Below, piece by piece: positions 58,258 through 64,000 of a stretch of DNA of 64,000 bases; the first letter of the stretch is position 1, and every line of letters begins with the position of its first letter. Below the pieces are notes generated by a model that saw nothing but the letters and a program-made list of their open reading frames with translations, did not search any database and was not told the origin of the DNA. The DNA comes from Vigna angularis (Eukaryota; Streptophyta; Magnoliopsida; Fabales; Fabaceae), in assembly GCF_016808095.1 (NCBI RefSeq), contig NC_068975.1:24001501-24065500 (forward strand). The letters are read 5' to 3'. A program made the position numbers and the translations under genes.

Positions 58258-60590
58258 AGTATAAAAAATATAGAACAATAAATTCAAACTGTAAATATTT
58301 ATCAATATATGAATAAATTATAAATATTTTTATTAAAATAGTCAGTTTAAACTTGCAAAACGCTGTCTTTATTAAAAAAAAAAGTGAACATGATATGTTG
58401 TTGATCTCTAAAAATTCTGTTGAAATAGATTCCAAAGCTCACGAACACCAAACACTTCAATGTATATTTATATAATATTTATAAAAATAAATCTGTAAAA
58501 GTATGTTTTTATTATGATTTGTGATATATATTTTTTTATCAGGACACATAAAATGTGATTTTTTTTTTATCATGACATATATTTAATTTACAAAGCGATT
58601 AATTATTTTATTTTATCTTTTTTTTATATACAGTGATCATAATATCTACTCCTGAAAATCATACTCGAGTTTCATTAAATTACTGTAGACAACAAAATGT
58701 TCTCACTGAATATTTAAACTTAAAGATCAATGCACTCGGTAACTTATTTAATATAATGGTTCTATTTAAGCTAATATCTTTATTTTTAAATTAAGTTATT
58801 GATTATTTTTTAAATGGTTTATATTTCCAAAATGTTTCTTTTGTTTATTAGTGTGTTTCTAATCTCCATAGAGATCGATGGTTTTTCAAATTTGATTTTT
58901 ATGTAATTATTAAGTTACATCACTGAAATCATTTTCAAGTTATTTTCATGATTGATCATCACTGAAATCATTTCCATCTTGTGTCATCATTGAGAAATTT
59001 AAATTAAGGGCTAATTAGAAATATTGTCCATTTATTGCGTAAGCCAATTAAATGACGTATCGATGTTAACGTCTTATTTTAAATAATAATTATTTTTCAG
59101 TTTGAACTACAATAATTAAGGGAAGTAAACACATGTTTAACTCGTAGGTTCAACTCGTTTAATCTCTAGTTTTCGCGAGATAAGTTGACAGTTTCAACCA
59201 ACCAATTTGTTAGAATCCTCACTATCTAACACTCATATGAGTTGAGTTAGGAATGGTCTGGTGGATTAACTCACTAATTAATTATTTTTAGATTTATTAG
59301 TTAGTGATTATTATGGTAATAATACTATGATTTCTATTCTACTTAAATTTTATTAAAATATTCCAACAATGTAATTTTGTGTATATATATACAGATTTCT
59401 TTTAATTTTAATTCTTCCTTCTAAATTATATTTGATGAATCAATCAATAAACTGTTTCGACAAAATAGCCCATCAGTTAAACAATTAAACTCTTTTAACT
59501 AAAATGGGCCATACCTATAAAAATTGGCAGGCCGGGACCTACCCACAACAATAATAGAGCCCATCACTTAAGATTTTTATTGTATCATGAATGACCCTCA
59601 GGTAAAAAGGGACTTCAATAATCCAGGTAAATTTGCTTCAGGTAGCAGGTTAAAAACAGTTGGGTATTGGTCACCTAAGAAAAGACAGCTGCTAAAACAC
59701 AAATATGCCTTTATCTTTTCAGTGTTTTGGGACCGACCATGCAGATTTGAAATTTAATGTATTATAAGACAAAAAGTAGATGAGAAACTAGAAAGAGAGT
59801 TAAAAGGTTAGGAAGAGACAGAGAGAACGACGAGGACGGCGATTGTCGTTCTTATCCCTAAAACTTACGACAAAGGACAGTAGCTGTTACCAATGCCAAA
59901 ATCAAAATACGTGGTGGAGGACATTTCAAACCTTATCTCCAAATTCATCATTGATGCAGTCCCCCACCAGAGTGAGTTATTATAAAATATCAACAGACAC
60001 AGTTAGCTAAGATATTCTAGCTGTTATTAAATACCTCATTCGAGAAAGTGAGAAGCATAATAATACACAAGTCCAGTCTCTAAAACTCTAGTGTACACAA
60101 CTATTGTGAATATGCCTAGATCTACAATAATAAGAGACATTTATGGAAGGAACTGAACTGAACAGAATCCATCTTACACATCCTTTCCTTGGTTTTGATT
60201 CATCTTACAATCCTTGAAATGGAACACAACAACAAATCACGGTACATAATGATACAAATGACTGGAGAGGGTAGGTCAAGATTCTTCCCCCTCGTAAGAT
60301 ACCATGAGAATGACCTTTCATTCCCAGTGATCTAAAACCCACAAACACCAAAATGCCACGCTTCAAGATGATTGCGTGGGTGAAGTTTTGCGACAAAACC
60401 CCAGGGCTGCTTCGCCTTTTTGGGGAGCATCCCTAAGAATAAACAATTAATAATTAATCCTTAATCTGAAAGGAATATTTAATGGAACAGAGCACCTTCA
60501 TTAGATGACTGCACGTCAACACTATAGACAATTGAAGAGAATGGAATGATGCCATGGACAAGTCAGCAGGTCAAGCAATTTGCGTCAAAT
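58258..60590. other. Intergenic DNA and 3' flank of the bZIP gene
   Basis: No gene is seen from 58258 to about 60100; an AT-rich stretch with small repeats is at 59020-59460. The stretch 60110-60590 is less AT-rich and lies downstream of the bZIP stop codon, so it probably contains its 3' untranslated region. A minus-strand open frame here (60396-60205) has no known domain. Confidence 0.45.
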
Positions 60591-63426
60591 TCAAAACGTA
60601 GTACTACTATCATTTGCGGATATTGAAGGGCCTTCAGATTTCACAAATGGTGATCCTTTGCTACTAATGTCAAGTCCCTGCAAACGACCAAGCTGGTCGT
60701 TTTGCAATATATCTGAGATTTGGTGAGAATTTGTTTGTTGCAGCTGATGAGCTGGCATGCTAGATTGGGAGAGACCATATGGAGGCAACTGCATATTCTG
60801 GTGACTAGGAGGACCTGAATGTGGTGGGATTGAAAAGAAATTTGACCCTGCAAATGGCATCTGGTGCATTCCCATATTGAAAGACTCAGAGTGGTTGTTC
60901 AATACCTCGCCAGTAGCAATCTTAAGCCTCTCAACTTCCTTCATCAATGCATCATTAAGAGCTACAACAAAACAGAGGTAAATTAGCATATAATTATGTA
61001 AAATATATGTATGACGTTGTATCTAAAGGAAGTGATTGGCTAAAACAGTTACCATCACGAAGTTGTGCCTGTTGCTCCATGGCTTGGAGACGGAGCTTAA
61101 GCTCGGTATTTTCACTACTCAGACCAGTTGTATCCCTCTATAAGTAACCAAGAAACGGTATAAGTTGTACACTTATTCAGCCACAAGTTTATACATGAAA
61201 AAGCAAGTCAACTAGATATGAAGTTTAAGAAAAAAAAATCAGTAAGTGTACCAGGAATTACCAAGGTAATTTGTAAAATTAAATCCCTAAACTATGAATT
61301 AAAAAAATAGAGGAATTTGTGAAAAGAAAGACAAGACTGCATCTAATCACCTATGTCAAATTCTAGTCATTAAAATAATACCAATAAAGATAGTTATCCT
61401 GTTATATTTTTAGTGCATTATTTGAGACAAAGGGAACAGATATGCGCATTGCTCACATAAGGTTGCAGCTATTAATGTAATATAATAAGAATCAAAACAA
61501 GAGAAAAAAAGGTAGCAGGCTTTAACGTAGGCCAGCCAACTTCTAAATGATTTCTGGAAAAAAAACATGAAGCCAATAAAATGCAGAGCCAATAAACATA
61601 TCGCCTCTGTTTCTTTGAAGGGGGGATGACAAATACTTAAGTAGTACATATAGATGAAAATCAACAACAAACCTGGTACAGTGTGAGTTGGGCAGAAAGT
61701 GTTGTTGCCTCGGTTTGGAGGGTCTGAACTTTGCGCTCTAGTTCTTGTATATAGCGCGCCTTTCTTTCTTTTGAACGCGCAGCAGATTGCCGATTAGCTA
61801 GTATTCTATACAAAACAACAATACTTGTTGAGAATCACAAAACAAATGCATGGCAGCTACCAAAATGCAGGTACGGAAGATAAATGAAACTAGAAAGCAG
61901 TATCTCTGGCATAACCCTCACTCACTCGCATTCGCAGAACTCCCATCCCTATTTTAAACGTTCAACTGTTAGAAATCATAATGACACGGCCGTTATATAT
62001 TTATTATATCAAAATAATTTAGACTATAAAGGAAGAAGATTCATAATTGTCTCTCTGCATATTCAGAACTTTTAACGTATCACTTTATAAAAACCATTAT
62101 AATTAGATTTAACATAATTTTCCGACAGAAAAAGAGAATAGTATAATGACAGATCGTTTAAGTAGCAATCAGCAATTACAATTATATTGCGGGCTTCGAA
62201 TCCTCCAGACTGATCATGCAACGGAAATACACCACACCATTCATACTTTCTAACGATTGTCCCCAGTTTTGAAGTTAAAAAAGCAACGGCAGGGTGAGAT
62301 ATTCTCCCTCTCTATTCATAAATCAATCACGTCTCAGTAAGTATACAATTTAATGATTCAGTAGTGTGACTGTGTATAAATGCCACTATCCATTGAATGA
62401 TCACGTAACGTAAAATCTATACACGCCCTGGAGTTATGAAACAAACTGTTGACCAAAGAACAGTACGAAAACAAGCAACTATCCAAATCATTGTCATGTC
62501 AAACATACAAGATTCTCCTATCAATGACAATTGAGCCCGAAACAGTCGCGCATCATCTAAATACATTTACAAGCCAACTCTAATTTTCAATATTAAAAGG
62601 AAATTACATAATCAAAGAATAGGCATATGTGAGTAAAAAGTAACTAATATGGAAACTCCCTGGAGCAACGCGAAATTCTAAAATCTCGGACAGAACAATT
62701 AATTAATTATTTAATTATGAAACAAACGTTGAGTTATTTACGTGATATCAACGTTAATATCCTGCATTAGGATTCTGAAACCGAAATCTAAAAGCGAAAA
62801 CTATAAGCATTTTTCACGAAAATAAATTCGGAAAAATTTTAAGTGAAGGATGATAGAAGAGACCTCTTGGCACGCTTTGGATCAATGTTCCAAAGTTCCG
62901 CTAGCTTATCAGGAGGCATTGCTTTCTTCGCTTCCATGATCTCTCCGAACATGCTTGTCGACGAGGAACCGTCGACGGAGCTACTGTGCCGGTGTCTCGG
63001 CCGCGCCTCTGCAGCTCTCGGACTCTTCTCGCCGTCGTTGTGTTCGCTAATACCGGCGCCGTTTCCGTAACCGCTCTGATCCGATCCATTTCCACCGCGG
63101 CCGGCGCCGTTAGCGCCACTGCCGAGCTTTTCAACGTCAATGTAGGTAGAGAAGAGGTCGTCCTCGGATCCGATCTCCTCTAGGCTCGCCGTCGAGGATC
63201 CGCCGTTGAACGGATCCGACGGCGAGAGGTCCATCATGTCGTCCGGAAGCCGGTAACTGACCTCCGAGAGTGCTCTCCGGTGGTGCGAGTGGGACTCGCC
63301 GGAGCCGGCGAAGGGAGCTGCGGAAGCACCGGCGCCGCGAAAGAACAACGAAGAAGACGGCGTCGGTGACGTGGCATTGGGATTAGGGTTAGGGTTTGAA
63401 GGTGAATCTTGCGTCTGTGTGGCCAT
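60591..63426 (-). CDS. Group I bZIP transcription factor (VIP1 / RF2a-like)
   Basis: Four exons on the minus strand: 63426-62864, 61805-61673, 61137-61053 and 60961-60591. All junctions are GT-AG and in frame, giving 383 residues. Residues 1-45 are Pro/Ser/Asn-rich. [14 protein letters not shown] (48-61) and [10 protein letters not shown] (144-153) are conserved basic-serine segments; in VIP1 and RF2a such serines are phosphorylated and bind 14-3-3 proteins, controlling nuclear entry. [12 protein letters not shown] leads into the basic region NRQSAARSK (192-200), where the invariant Arg is Lys, the mark of group I. A leucine zipper of at least five heptads follows (to about 250). The tail is Gln/Pro/Ser/Met-rich. 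Expected to bind AC-rich/VIP1-response-type DNA sites as a dimer. Start: MATQTQ at 63426; the frame extends 32 codons upstream to a further Met at 63522, but MATQ is the likelier start. Confidence 0.93.
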
Positions 63427-64000
63427 TCCCTTCTGAGTTCTGTTTTTTCCGATCGATGCTCTGTTTCTAACACGATAACGCGCAATCTCTCGTCTTTCTT
63501 CCTCCCCACGTTGCCAACACATAAAATATTAAGAATTCTTAAAAGGAAAACAAAAATATATTATTTAATATTGTTTATAAAATAACAACAAAAATTCCTG
63601 TTTAGCATAATTTATATTTTGAGGATTTATTATTTTTCCTCCCAAGTCTTCTGACAAAAAGTTCTTATGGCATTGCTACACAAAAAAAATATGAAGATTG
63701 TAAATTTTGAAATGAAATGTTTAAGATGTGAAGAATCTAACAAATATTTAGGATTCCTTTTTAAATAATTAATGATTATTTAGTTTACTTACATTGCCCA
63801 TGTTCAACCAATAAAAATATGGTATATGATTTTTCAGTGATTATTATAAAATCAACATATTTATTATGTACCATATATGTAATAGTTAGATAATAGTATA
63901 AATGTATTCACATTCCCACTACATTTTAATTGAATTATTATTATTTTAATGTAAAAATGTTTAAAGTAACATGAAAATTGAATAATTAGACATAATAAAT
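63427..64000 (-). promoter_or_regulatory. Upstream region of the bZIP gene
   Basis: The bZIP promoter should lie here. The first 100 bp contain a purine-rich leader (GAAGAAAGACGAGAG on the minus strand) typical of a 5' untranslated region. The rest is AT-rich, and no TATA box can be chosen safely. Confidence 0.4.

Noticed and set aside
62843..63183. Plus-strand and out-of-frame minus open frames in bZIP exon 1
   Set aside because: Shadows of the GC-rich bZIP exon.

Overview
The window is nuclear DNA of a flowering plant. Host genes have GT-AG introns, the intergenic DNA is very AT-rich, and most of the sequence is nested transposable elements. Protein styles (type I MADS, group I bZIP, TRF-like Myb, nsLTP1) and the look of the long LTRs and TIR elements suggest a eudicot, probably a legume of the Phaseolus/Vigna/Glycine kind. 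The species is an inference from memory of such repeats, not proven here.

Four host genes are supported: (1) an intronless type I (M-gamma, AGL80-like) MADS-box gene, minus strand, 11042-10338; (2) a five-exon telomere-repeat-binding-factor-like single-Myb gene, plus strand, 26713-29735, 472 aa; (3) a two-exon non-specific lipid transfer protein, plus strand, 48543-49005, with an extra ninth cysteine; (4) a four-exon group I bZIP factor (VIP1/RF2a class), minus strand, 63426-60591, 383 aa. I found no tRNA, rRNA or CRISPR array. The genes are unrelated and form no cluster.

Layout: 1-2297 AT-rich DNA; 2298-4729 solo LTR with TSD; 6.2-9.25 kb a decayed CACTA-like element split by a second solo LTR (6717-8995, TSD); MADS gene at 10.3-11.0 kb; dispersed repeats 11.6-12.6 kb; 13.59-21.74 kb a Ty1/copia retrotransposon whose pol is interrupted by a 4.3-kb CACTA transposon (15654-19960) carrying gene-like fragments, one of them PP2C-like; 21.87-26.16 kb a long-TIR (Mutator-like) element interrupted by a third long LTR (about 23016-25560); TRF-like gene 26.7-29.7 kb; 32705-37639 a complete but decayed Ty3/gypsy element on the minus strand with TSD; 40.5-41.2 kb a small TIR element with a central palindrome; 42-43.5 kb a fourth LTR remnant; 47.0-48.0 kb a second long-TIR element; lipid transfer gene 48.5 kb; 51.4-53.2 kb a fifth LTR remnant; 54562-58257 a non-coding LTR element (LARD type) filled with layered satellites; bZIP gene 60.6-63.4 kb.

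The most unusual material is: arrays of imperfect palindromes (core like TCGCATAGCGA) inside two of the long LTRs; a block conserved among otherwise divergent LTRs; the LARD interior, built at several repeat scales around one short inverted-repeat motif; the gene-capturing CACTA; and the palindrome at 40.8 kb. All boundaries, splice sites and repeat counts were read by eye.
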